64,000 nt of DNA from an uncultured Porphyromonadaceae bacterium (GTDB taxonomy: Bacteria; Bacteroidota; Bacteroidia; Bacteroidales; Muribaculaceae). Shown piece by piece: positions 17,810-25,793 of this stretch. The stretch's first letter is position 1, and the number at the start of each line of letters is the position of its first letter. The notes under the pieces were generated by a model, which had not been told where the DNA came from, did no database searches, and saw nothing but the letters and a program-made list of their open reading frames with translations. The stretch lies in contig CANEHE010000002.1 of the NCBI GenBank assembly GCA_947427285.1, forward strand, positions 1-64,000, in the 5' to 3' direction. Both the position numbers and the translations under genes were made by a program.

Positions 17810-18979
17810 TTATCCGAGGAAGCTCAGCAGTACACCGGCAGCGACTGCTGAACCAATTACGCCTGCCACATTCGGACCCATGGCATGCATCAGCAGATAG
17901 TTATTCGGATCATACTCCAATCCGACATTGTTTGAGATTCTGGCCGCCATCGGTACTGCAGAAACACCCGCATTGCCGATAAGAGGATTGATCTTCTTGT
18001 CTTTGCGCAGAAATACATTGAACAACTTAACGGAAAGTACTCCCGCAGAAGAAGCTATCACAAAAGCACAGAAGCCGAGTCCGAAAATCAACAGAGTGTC
18101 GACTGTAAGGAATTTGTCAGCCTGTGTTGACGCACCGACTGTCATTCCAAGCAGTATAGTTACAATATTAGTCATGGCGTTGCTTGCCGTGTCGGCAAGA
18201 CGTTTCGTTACACCGCTTTCACGAAGCAGATTGCCGAAGAAAAGCATACCCAACAGAGGAAGACCGGATGGCACCACAAAACAGGTGAGGATGAGACCTA
18301 CGATCGGGAAAATGATTTTCTCGTTCTGTGATACCACACGTGCCGGTTTCATCTTTATCCGACGTTCTTTCTCTGTTGTGAACAGCCGCATCAAAGGAGG
18401 TTGGATAAGCGGGATCAGAGCCATGTAGGAATAGGCCGACACAGCTACTGCGCCAAGAAGTCCTGGATTCAGCTTTGAAGTGGTGAAAATGGCAGTCGGT
18501 CCATCAGCTCCTCCAATGATAGCCACACAACCTGCGGACAACGGGTCGAATCCACAAAGGAGTGCAAGCATGTAGGCTCCGAAAATACCGAACTGGGCAC
18601 ATGCACCTATGATCATCAGTTTCGGATTGGCAAGCAAAGCCGAAAAGTCGGTCATGGCACCGATACCAAGGAAAATCAGAGGTGGATACCATCCACGTTC
18701 CACACCATTGTAAAGAATATTGAGCACAGATCCCTCCTCGTATATACCGATTTCCATACCCGGCTCAAAGGGTATGTTGCCGATAAGCATACCAAATCCT
18801 ATCGGGACAAGCAGAAGAGGCTCAAAATTCTTTTTAATCGCGAGATAAATGAAAAAACAGCCGACAGCCAGCATGACAAGATTTGTCCACTCGCAGTTGG
18901 CGAATCCGGTGAATTCCCAGAATGCGGTAATTGTCTCCGACATGAAGTCACCGAATGTATGTTTTGCAAGAAGTATCAT
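17810..18979 (-). CDS. Sodium-translocating decarboxylase, beta subunit (OadB/MmdB/GcdB family)
   Basis: A 389-residue membrane protein with about 10 helices. It catalyses decarboxylation of the carboxybiotin carrier and couples it to sodium export. Family marks are IGFGMLIGNIPFEPG, the long PPLIFLGIGAMTDFSALLANPK, IIGGADGPTAIFTTSKL, and the C-terminal NPLIGNAGVSAVPMAARISNNVGLEYDPNNYLLMHAMGPNVAGVIGSAVAAG. An internal ATG at 18943 (MSETITAFWEFTGF) matches the usual N terminus and may be the real start. It is the last gene of the operon, following the biotin carrier. Confidence 0.95.
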   Translation of the reverse strand: MILLAKHTFGDFMSETITAFWEFTGFANCEWTNLVMLAVGCFFIYLAIKKNFEPLLLVPIGFGMLIGNIPFEPGMEIGIYEEGSVLNILYNGVERGWYPPLIFLGIGAMTDFSALLANPKLMIIGACAQFGIFGAYMLALLCGFDPLSAGCVAIIGGADGPTAIFTTSKLNPGLLGAVAVSAYSYMALIPLIQPPLMRLFTTEKERRIKMKPARVVSQNEKIIFPIVGLILTCFVVPSGLPLLGMLFFGNLLRESGVTKRLADTASNAMTNIVTILLGMTVGASTQADKFLTVDTLLIFGLGFCAFVIASSAGVLSVKLFNVFLRKDKKINPLIGNAGVSAVPMAARISNNVGLEYDPNNYLLMHAMGPNVAGVIGSAVAAGVLLSFLG

Positions 18980-19016
18980 GATTGTTGATATTCCGGTTAG
19001 GTTTCCTGAGAGTGGT

Positions 19017-19463
19017 TTACTCTATAATCATGATATCCGTGCCTTCAAGAATGGCATCACCCACACCGACACAGATTTTTTTCACTGTACCGCCTACCTG
19101 GGTATGGACATCATTTTCCATCTTCATAGCTTCAAGCACACATACGGTATCGCCTGCGTTCACCGTGTCTCCGACATTCACACTCAGGCTCATGATAGTT
19201 CCGGGTAGCGGACTCTTCACTGCAGATGCTGCTCCAGCAGGAGCTGCCGGCTTGTTGATGACCTTAGCACCTGTTTCTGTGCGTGGAGCAGCCGACGGGC
19301 GTTTGACAGCCGAAGATATCGCAGCGGCCTTAGGTGTCTGATTCTCGTCAAGTTCAACATTGTAGTGGGTGCCGTTGACCACTACTTCAACCTGATTATT
19401 CTGTATGTCACCGACACCTACATTGAATTTGATGCCGTTGATTTTATACTTATATTCCTTCAT
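19017..19463 (-). CDS. Biotin carrier subunit of methylmalonyl-CoA decarboxylase
   Basis: A 148-residue protein with a short N-terminal domain, an Ala/Pro-rich linker (about 45-82) and a C-terminal biotinyl domain. The biotin attachment motif is VLEAMKMENDV with the biotinylated lysine at about 114. It carries the carboxyl group from the carboxyltransferase to the membrane beta subunit. The neighbours on both sides are other subunits of the same complex. Biotin demand links this operon functionally to bioA/bioF/bioGC at 48-52 kb. Confidence 0.95.
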   Translation of the reverse strand: MKEYKYKINGIKFNVGVGDIQNNQVEVVVNGTHYNVELDENQTPKAAAISSAVKRPSAAPRTETGAKVINKPAAPAGAASAVKSPLPGTIMSLSVNVGDTVNAGDTVCVLEAMKMENDVHTQVGGTVKKICVGVGDAILEGTDIMIIE

Positions 19464-19539
19464 CTGATGTTATCGTTTTAGAAGTCTTGTCATTTCCGGG
19501 TCTCTCCGCAAGAGTATAAGACCGCTTGACAATGGTTAA

Positions 19540-20139
19540 TTATTTAGTGGTGTTGCGGCGGAGTTGAGGCACCTCGCGCAGATTATATATTTTAGAATTC
19601 CAAGGAGAATATGCCTTGCGCATCCGGCGGATTGTAAGAATCGTATCTTCAATGTCATGACGCTGGTCAAGATGTTGTGACACGGCCATTGCAATGGCTG
19701 CTATTACCTCACCTGAATCGACATCCTCATGGTCTTCGCCGGCTTCCTCTTTGGTGAGACCTGTGGCCTCCAGTTTTTTCTTACTGAGAAGAGTAGACGA
19801 TATCTTTCCGAAACCGAGGAAAAGGATGCTGAGTACAATCAAAGCCGCAAGCACAATACTCATGGCGATGATGGTGATGGCACCTCCGAACGAATCATTC
19901 TCAGCTGCATTACGCGCCTTCTCCTCCTGAGTCATTTTGCGTGCGATCTCGCTTTCCTCCACTGTGTTGACCTCAGCACTCGGAGTCCAGTCGGGGTTTG
20001 TCACCTCAATCTGGCCATCCGGGAGGTCAGCCACAACTTCAGTAGCGGGCTGCTGTTCGGCAGAACTTTCCGCCGGGGCAGAATATCCCGGCAGAAAGGC
20101 CATGCTGACAGCCGCAGTCAATAAAATTTTTTTAATCAT
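19540..20139 (-). CDS. OadG-family (delta/gamma) subunit of the sodium-translocating decarboxylase
   Basis: A 199-residue protein with an N-terminal signal peptide (KKILLTAAVSMAFLPGYSAPA), an acidic linker, one membrane helix (about 88-110, AITIIAMSIVLAALIVLSILFLGF), then a cytosolic tail with EVIAAIAMAVSQHL. OadG-type subunits hold the carboxyltransferase to the membrane beta subunit. The long exported N-terminal section is typical of the Bacteroidetes version. It lies between the carboxyltransferase and biotin-carrier genes. Confidence 0.88.
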   Translation of the reverse strand: MIKKILLTAAVSMAFLPGYSAPAESSAEQQPATEVVADLPDGQIEVTNPDWTPSAEVNTVEESEIARKMTQEEKARNAAENDSFGGAITIIAMSIVLAALIVLSILFLGFGKISSTLLSKKKLEATGLTKEEAGEDHEDVDSGEVIAAIAMAVSQHLDQRHDIEDTILTIRRMRKAYSPWNSKIYNLREVPQLRRNTTK

Positions 20140-20172
20140 TTTTTGATGCGGGTTAAAATAAGTGTTCGAAGT

Positions 20173-21726
20173 TTACAGAGGAATATTTCCGTGCTTCTTC
20201 GCCGGATTTGTCTCCTTCTTGGTGGCAAGCATCTGAAGCGCGCGGATCACGCGGAAGCGGGTGTTACGCGGTTCAATCACATCGTCGATGTAGCCATATT
20301 TGGCTGCCTGATAAGGATTGGCAAAAAGCTTGGTGTATTCGTCCTCCTTCTCTTTCTTGAGAGCTGCAGGATCCTCGGCACCCTTGAGATCTTTTGCGTA
20401 AAGCACGCCGACAGCACCTTCCGCACCCATAACAGCTATCTCGGCCGTAGGCCATGCATAGTTCATGTCGCCACGAAGCTGCTTGCAACTCATCACGATA
20501 TGGCTGCCACCATAGCTCTTGCGAAGGGTGACAGTCACTTTAGGCACTGTTGCTTCTCCGTATGCATAAAGAAGTTTTGCACCATGTAGGATCACACCAT
20601 TATACTCCTGACCGGTACCGGGGAGGAATCCAGGCACATCGACAAGTGTCACCAGAGGAATATTGAAGGCGTCGCAGAAACGGACAAAACGTGCACCCTT
20701 GCGCGATGCGTTCGAATCAAGCACACCGGCAAGCACCTTCGGCTGGTTGGCAACCACACCGACGGCCTGACCATTCATGCGGGCAAAACCGATCACGATA
20801 TTTTTCGCATAGTCACGCTGCACCTCAAGAAATTCTCCGTTGTCCACTATGGCACGGATCACATCATACATGTCATAGCTGCGTTTCGCGCTGTCGGGAA
20901 TGATTGTATTGAGTTCGTCAGACAGACGGTCAATAGGATCATTGCATTCCTGAAGCGGAGTCTCCTCCAGATTGTTCTGGGGGATATAGCTGAGAAGCTG
21001 ACGGATGATCCGGAGAGCTTCCTCGCCGTCTTCAGCAGCGAAATGGGTCACGCCGCTCTTGGTGGAATGAACAGAAGCACCACCAAGCTGTTCCTGACTT
21101 ACATCCTCGCCAGTCACTGTCTTAACTACTGTAGGACCAGTAAGGAACATGTAGGAAATCCCCTTGGTCATGATTGTGAAGTCAGTCAGGGCAGGGCTGT
21201 AGACCGCACCGCCTGCGCAGGGGCCGAGAATAGCCGAAATCTGGGGAACAACACCGGAAGCAAGAATATTGCGTTCGAAAATCTCAGCATATCCTGCAAG
21301 AGCGTTGATTCCCTCCTGAATACGTGCGCCGCCGGAGTCATTCAGACCGATGACAGGGGCACCCATCTTCATGGCAAGGTCCATCACTTTGCAGATCTTC
21401 TGCGCCATGGTTTCGGAAAGAGAACCACCGAAAACAGTGAAGTCTTGTGCGAAAACATAAACAAGACGTCCGTCAATTGTGCCATAGCCGGTGACAACAC
21501 CGTCGCCGAGGAAATGTTTCTTGTCCTGACCGAAGTTGGTGCAACGGTGGGTGACAAACATGTCAAGTTCCTCGAAACTGCCTTCGTCGAGGAGCTGTGC
21601 GATGCGTTCGCGGGCTGTATATTTGCCGCGGGCATGCTGCTTTTCAATAGCTTTTTCGCCTCCGCCGAGACGTGCCTCGGCGCGCTTGTCAATAAGCTCT
21701 TGAATCTTTTCTTCTGCCTTGCTCAT
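20173..21726 (-). CDS. mmdA: Carboxyltransferase (alpha) subunit of methylmalonyl-CoA decarboxylase
   Basis: A 517-residue member of the acyl-CoA carboxylase beta / MmdA family. It moves the carboxyl group of methylmalonyl-CoA to biotin, releasing propionyl-CoA. The N- and C-terminal crotonase-like carboxyltransferase domains carry [19 protein letters not shown] (about 129-147), [44 protein letters not shown] and [16 protein letters not shown]. The same family serves propionyl-CoA carboxylase; the operon with OadB and OadG and the absence of a biotin carboxylase gene point to the decarboxylase. Confidence 0.92.
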   Translation of the reverse strand: MSKAEEKIQELIDKRAEARLGGGEKAIEKQHARGKYTARERIAQLLDEGSFEELDMFVTHRCTNFGQDKKHFLGDGVVTGYGTIDGRLVYVFAQDFTVFGGSLSETMAQKICKVMDLAMKMGAPVIGLNDSGGARIQEGINALAGYAEIFERNILASGVVPQISAILGPCAGGAVYSPALTDFTIMTKGISYMFLTGPTVVKTVTGEDVSQEQLGGASVHSTKSGVTHFAAEDGEEALRIIRQLLSYIPQNNLEETPLQECNDPIDRLSDELNTIIPDSAKRSYDMYDVIRAIVDNGEFLEVQRDYAKNIVIGFARMNGQAVGVVANQPKVLAGVLDSNASRKGARFVRFCDAFNIPLVTLVDVPGFLPGTGQEYNGVILHGAKLLYAYGEATVPKVTVTLRKSYGGSHIVMSCKQLRGDMNYAWPTAEIAVMGAEGAVGVLYAKDLKGAEDPAALKKEKEDEYTKLFANPYQAAKYGYIDDVIEPRNTRFRVIRALQMLATKKETNPAKKHGNIPL

Positions 21727-21774
21727 GATATGGGAAGTATATGAAAAGTATTGAAATTATTTTTTATATAAAAT

Positions 21775-22254
21775 TCAGAAGCGGGCCTCCCGCTTCTCAG
21801 GGAGGTCCGTAGGTCTGTAGAGGTGGAGATTGTTATTTTTTGCCGGATCCTCGCAAAGCTCTGTGAGAACTGCTTCCGTGCATTTGGGATGGAGGAAAGC
21901 GATCTGCAGACCGTCAGCACCTTTGCGTGGGGTCTTGTCAATGAGTTTGATTCCTTTTTCCTCAGCCTCAGCCAGAGCATTGGCAACTCCATCTTCAACA
22001 GCGAACGCCAAATGGTGCATACCTCCGCGACCGCCGTTCTTTTCGATAAACTTGGCGATGGTGCTTTCCGGACAGGTGGGCTCAAGAAGCTCGATTTTAG
22101 TGTCACCTACCTTGAAAAAGGCTGTTGTCACTTTCTGATCCTCTACTACCTCTTGTTTGTAGCATTTGAAGCCAAGCACATTCTCATAGTACTTGATTGC
22201 CTCTTCAAGATTGGGAACAGCAATACCGATGTGCTCGATGTGTGAAATGTTCAT
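21775..22254 (-). CDS. mce: Methylmalonyl-CoA epimerase
   Basis: A 159-residue vicinal-oxygen-chelate (glyoxalase-fold) protein. It interconverts (R)- and (S)-methylmalonyl-CoA between mutase and decarboxylase. The start ISHIEHIGIAVPNLEEAIKYYENVLGF holds the first metal-ligand His; GGMHHLAFAVEDG and a distal Glu in TKIELLEPT also fit. It is the first gene of the propionate operon, 48 bases before the carboxyltransferase gene. Confidence 0.95.
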   Translation of the reverse strand: MNISHIEHIGIAVPNLEEAIKYYENVLGFKCYKQEVVEDQKVTTAFFKVGDTKIELLEPTCPESTIAKFIEKNGGRGGMHHLAFAVEDGVANALAEAEEKGIKLIDKTPRKGADGLQIAFLHPKCTEAVLTELCEDPAKNNNLHLYRPTDLPEKREARF

Positions 22255-22340
22255 CTCTATTTTAACGTTTGATGTTGTTAGACAAATTGTTTATGTGTCA
22301 ATAGAGTGGACTGTCAGAACGAACCACTCAAAATTTCGCG

Positions 22341-22348
22341 CAAATTTA
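22341..22348 (-). promoter_or_regulatory. -7 box of the propionate operon
   Basis: TAAATTTG on the minus strand (22348-22341) fits TAnnTTTG. A weak -33 candidate (GTTG) lies 22 bases upstream. Transcription would start near 22334 with a leader of about 80 bases before the epimerase. Confidence 0.5.
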
Positions 22349-22461
22349 CAAATTTTTTATCATACACCCGCAACATATACTTTAATTAATCGGACTTAAA
22401 CGTAATTTTGCGTAGAAGTGCTATAAACAATATGATTTTTATCTTCAATTCAAGATATTTA

Positions 22462-22510
22462 CAGACAATCATTGCCAGAAATTTTAAAGTTTCCGGCAAT
22501 GATTGTCTGG
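22462..22510 (-). terminator. Long hairpin after the clpC/82-residue gene pair
   Basis: CAGACAATCATTGCCAGAAA and its reverse complement (one mismatch) form a 20-bp stem around an 8-base loop. It begins 15 bases after the stop of the 82-residue gene and so probably ends the clpC operon. It has no strong T run, so 3'-end protection by the stem is also possible. The rest of 22255-22461 holds the propionate-operon promoter and AT-rich DNA. Confidence 0.7.
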
Positions 22511-22525
22511 GTTCAAAGAATATAA

Positions 22526-22774
22526 TCAGTAGTTAGAAGCGATCTCTTCTATAGCGGCATCAAAAAGCCGCCATTCGCCTGGCCTGTCTATGTCTGCCTC
22601 CATTAGATCCATGATATCATAATAGTCACGTTCCGGAAAATCTTCCTCATCCGTAATACGGACAGAAAGTGTGGCCGGATCTATCTCAAGCATCGAGTTG
22701 TCGGAATATGCACCGTCGCAAGATGCAAATTCTTCAGCAATCTCTGCTATTTTTTTCTTCAGTTCCTGATTCAT
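22526..22774 (-). CDS. Small very acidic protein encoded with clpC
   Basis: An 82-residue protein with 23 Asp/Glu and 7 Lys/Arg. It has a helical start (NQELKKKIAEIAEEFASC), a central strand-like stretch (SMLEIDPATLSVRITDEEDF) and a helical end (WRLFDAAIEEIASNY). There is no signal peptide and I recognise no family. It starts 16 bases after the clpC stop and shares the terminator hairpin, so the two are co-expressed. An adaptor or inhibitor of ClpC would fit this context, but that is a guess from position and charge only. Confidence 0.75.
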   Translation of the reverse strand: MNQELKKKIAEIAEEFASCDGAYSDNSMLEIDPATLSVRITDEEDFPERDYYDIMDLMEADIDRPGEWRLFDAAIEEIASNY

Positions 22775-22790
22775 CGGTATCTATATCAGT

Positions 22791-25430
22791 TTATTCTTTC
22801 GTTGTGCTTTCGGATTGATCCTCCACTGAATTCTCCTTTTCAGGAGCAGCGGTATTCTGTGTAGAATCAGCGTCTTTCAATTTCTCATCAAGGCTATGAT
22901 AATCAAATTCAAGTTTATCAGCCCCTTGTACGTAGCTTACAGATATGGTGCCTCCTATTTCACCTTTGGAATTAAGCCTCAACATCAATTCCGCAAGTTC
23001 ATCCTCAAGATATTTCTGAATTGCTCTCTTCAACGGGCGCGCTCCGAAATTCTTATCATAACCCTTTTCGGCAATGAAATCCTTGGCCTCAACAGTGAGT
23101 TTGAGATCGAATCCCAACGCACTGACACGCGAAAGAAAATCCTTTAGCTCTATATCGATAATTCGGAATATATCCTTTTTATCGAGCTGATCGAACATTA
23201 TTATATCGTCCACACGGTTGAGGAACTCGGGAGAGAAGGCCTTGTTTAAAGCCTTTGAGATCACTCCGTGAGCCATATCCTTGGCATCGCCACCGGTATT
23301 GAATCCGACTCCGCTCCCGAAATCCTTGAGTTGTCTTGAACCGATATTACTGGTCATGATAAGTATCGTGTTCTTGAAATCGATTCTTCTACCCAACGAA
23401 TCCGTCAGACGACCTTCGTCCATTACCTGAAGAAGAATATTGAATACATCCGGGTGAGCTTTCTCAATCTCATCAAGAAGCACCACGCTGTAAGGACGGC
23501 GACGCACTTTCTCCGTAAGTTGGCCACCCTCCTCATAACCGACGTATCCCGGAGGAGCTCCTACCAGACGGCTGACTGTGAATTTCTCCATGAATTCACT
23601 CATATCCATACGAACGAGAGCATCGGAAGAATCGAAAAGATATTCCGCAATCTTTTTGGCAAGCAATGTCTTTCCTACTCCGGTAGGGCCAAGAAACATA
23701 AAGGTTCCTATAGGCTTATCGGGGTCTTTGAGACCAACCCGGTTTCTCTGGATAGCCTTGACAGTCTTCTTAATGGCATCGTCCTGACCTATCACGGACC
23801 CTCGGAGGGCATCGCCCATCTCAAGAAGACGAGCACCCTCCGCCTGAGCAATACGTTGTGTAGGAACTCCGGTCATCATGGCCACAACCTCCGCCACCTT
23901 CTCATCGTCTACCTCCCTACGATCATTATCGAGTTTATCTTCCCACTCCTTTTTCAGAGTCTCAAGCCGTGATTTTTCCTCTTCTCCTTTGTTGCGCAAA
24001 TGAATGGCAAGTTCAAAATTCTGAGCCTTGACGGCGTCCAGTTTCTGCTGATTCGTTGCGTCAATCTCCTGTTCAAGTTTCTCTATCTCCTCAGGCACAA
24101 GGATATTGGTGATATGCACCCTTGAACCGGCTTCATCAAGCGCATCAAGTGCCTTGTCGGGGAAATTCCTGTCGCTGACATAACGTTCGGTAAGGCTGAC
24201 GCAGGCTTTAAGTGCTTCATCAGTGTAGCGGACATTATGATGATCCTCATACTTTTCTTTTACACGTCTTAGAATCTCAAGAGTCTCGTCAGGAGATGTA
24301 GGTTCCACTATCACTTTCTGGAATCTGCGTTCAAGTGCTCCGTCCTTCTCGATATTCTGACGATATTCGTCGAGAGTGGTGGCTCCGATACATTGGATTT
24401 CACCACGGGCCAACGCCGGTTTCAACATATTGGCGGCATCCATTGTGCCTGGAGCCCCCCCGGCACCCACAATGGTGTGGATCTCATCGATAAAAAGTAT
24501 GATGCCTGGATTCTTGGAAAGTTCATCAAGAACGGCTTTGATGCGCTCCTCAAACTGACCCCTATACTTTGTTCCCGCTACCATACCGGCCATATCCAGA
24601 CTGATGACACGTTTATCGAAAAGAACCCGGCTCACCTTGCGCTGATTTATCCGCAAAGCCAATCCCTCCACGATAGCGGATTTTCCTACACCCGGTTCTC
24701 CTATAAGCACCGGATTGTTCTTTTTTCTTCTGGAAAGGATCTGGGCAAGACGTTCTATCTCCCGCTCCCTGCCTACCACCGGATCCAGTTTTCCCTCAGC
24801 GGCGGCTTTGGTCATGTCAAATCCGAATTTGTCAAGTGCCGGAGTGTCCGATACGCTAGTGTTGCCCTTACGTGCACGTCCTGATGTCTGGGATGAGCGG
24901 CTTTTGTCACCGAAGGGAACGGGCGGTTCGTCGTCATCTTCGTCATCATCAATATCAGCAGCTGCAGACGTTTTGGTCGGTTCCTGACCGAGCACCTGGA
25001 TTGAAATGTCGAAATTAAGATAACGTTCCTTGATATCCTTTAAGAACTCGCTGTCCATCGAACGACTGTCATGAATTAGAGCCAAAAGAATATGTTCACC
25101 AAGAATAGTCTGGGCATTCATCTTTCTGGCCTCGGCCGTGGCAAGCTGTAGATGACGGATTGCAGAAAGAGCGATCCTATATTGTTGCTCAAAGAGGGTA
25201 GTAGCCTCACCGGAAGGTATATTTTCTATCAGATGGTTTTCAAACTCCTTAATCAGTTGATCTGTATCGATATTCAGCTGACGGAGAATCTTGACCACCG
25301 TGCCTGAAGAGTCTCGCAACGCACCGAGTAGAAAATGTTCAGATACAATCATAGGAGATCTGAAACGTTCTGCCTCAGCCTGCGCTCCTTCAAGCACAGA
25401 ATTAAACTGTTGTGAAAAGTCGTTTCGCAT
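22791..25430 (-). CDS. clpC: ATP-dependent Clp protease ATP-binding subunit ClpC
   Basis: An 879-residue AAA+ unfoldase. Two N-terminal Clp repeats span about 5-145. The first ATPase has Walker A GEPGVGKS (about 245) and [18 protein letters not shown] domain lies near 455-490 ([29 protein letters not shown]). The second ATPase has GPTGVGKT (about 583) and [14 protein letters not shown]. The UVR domain marks ClpC rather than ClpB or ClpA. It feeds unfolded substrates to ClpP. The C terminus carries an acidic Ser/Thr/Glu-rich tail (about 855-879). The gene is divergent from htpG and faces a consensus sigma-54 promoter. Confidence 0.93.
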   Translation of the reverse strand: MRNDFSQQFNSVLEGAQAEAERFRSPMIVSEHFLLGALRDSSGTVVKILRQLNIDTDQLIKEFENHLIENIPSGEATTLFEQQYRIALSAIRHLQLATAEARKMNAQTILGEHILLALIHDSRSMDSEFLKDIKERYLNFDISIQVLGQEPTKTSAAADIDDDEDDDEPPVPFGDKSRSSQTSGRARKGNTSVSDTPALDKFGFDMTKAAAEGKLDPVVGREREIERLAQILSRRKKNNPVLIGEPGVGKSAIVEGLALRINQRKVSRVLFDKRVISLDMAGMVAGTKYRGQFEERIKAVLDELSKNPGIILFIDEIHTIVGAGGAPGTMDAANMLKPALARGEIQCIGATTLDEYRQNIEKDGALERRFQKVIVEPTSPDETLEILRRVKEKYEDHHNVRYTDEALKACVSLTERYVSDRNFPDKALDALDEAGSRVHITNILVPEEIEKLEQEIDATNQQKLDAVKAQNFELAIHLRNKGEEEKSRLETLKKEWEDKLDNDRREVDDEKVAEVVAMMTGVPTQRIAQAEGARLLEMGDALRGSVIGQDDAIKKTVKAIQRNRVGLKDPDKPIGTFMFLGPTGVGKTLLAKKIAEYLFDSSDALVRMDMSEFMEKFTVSRLVGAPPGYVGYEEGGQLTEKVRRRPYSVVLLDEIEKAHPDVFNILLQVMDEGRLTDSLGRRIDFKNTILIMTSNIGSRQLKDFGSGVGFNTGGDAKDMAHGVISKALNKAFSPEFLNRVDDIIMFDQLDKKDIFRIIDIELKDFLSRVSALGFDLKLTVEAKDFIAEKGYDKNFGARPLKRAIQKYLEDELAELMLRLNSKGEIGGTISVSYVQGADKLEFDYHSLDEKLKDADSTQNTAAPEKENSVEDQSESTTKE

Positions 25431-25584
25431 TTATATTGACTTAATTTATTTCTGAATTATTTGCTACCATCAAAGAATGATGTCACGGTGTTGTCACATT
25501 CCCAATTTCATTCAGACAAAATATATTCTGAGCAGATTAGAGCGACATACCATATATATAAATGGCTTTTTGCATCTAATGTTT

Positions 25585-25600
25585 TGCAAATGTCGTGCCA
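25585..25600 (-). promoter_or_regulatory. Sigma-54 (-24/-12) promoter facing clpC
   Basis: On the minus strand the sequence is TGGCACG-ACAT-TTGCA (25600 to 25585). It matches the RpoN consensus TGGCACG-N4-TTGCA at every defined position, with the invariant GG (25599-25598) and GC (25587-25586) exactly 10 bases apart. Transcription would start near 25574, about 144 bases before clpC. I find no TAnnTTTG box on this strand between the site and the gene. Confidence 0.65.
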
Positions 25601-25707
25601 AAACATCCGACACATTATGATATCAATTGTTTTTACAAATTTGTTTTGATTTTTTGGGAATGTTTAAATTACATTTTAATACATCATCGGTGTTATATTA
25701 TAGGTTT

Positions 25708-25723
25708 TGGCACGGATTTTGAT
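25708..25723 (+). promoter_or_regulatory. Sigma-54-like promoter facing htpG (imperfect)
   Basis: On the plus strand TGGCACG-GATT-TTGAT has the full -24 element and correct spacing, but the -12 GC is GA. Transcription would start near 25733, about 60 bases before the htpG ATG. The 11-base core GTTTTGGCACG is shared exactly, in inverted orientation, with the clpC-facing site. A perfect palindrome ACAAATTTGT (25635-25644) lies between the two and is a possible activator site. No TAnnTTTG box is present for htpG. Confidence 0.5.
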
Positions 25724-25793
25724 ATGGTTTAGAGATAGCCGCACGATCTCATCATACGGCTTGATTGTTGTAAACTAAAAAATAACATATATT

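Noticed and set aside
22403-22510. Possible plus-strand small RNA starting after TAATTTTG (22403-22410) and ending at the long hairpin
   Set aside because: The -33 element is poor and the hairpin has no T run on the plus strand; it is better explained as the 3' end of the clpC operon.
25496-25663. Ten-base inverted pair ACATTCCCAA (25496-25505) and TTGGGAATGT (25654-25663) in the clpC-htpG region
   Set aside because: The placement is not symmetrical to the two promoters: one copy would lie downstream of the clpC transcription start. A match of this length can arise by chance in AT-rich DNA.
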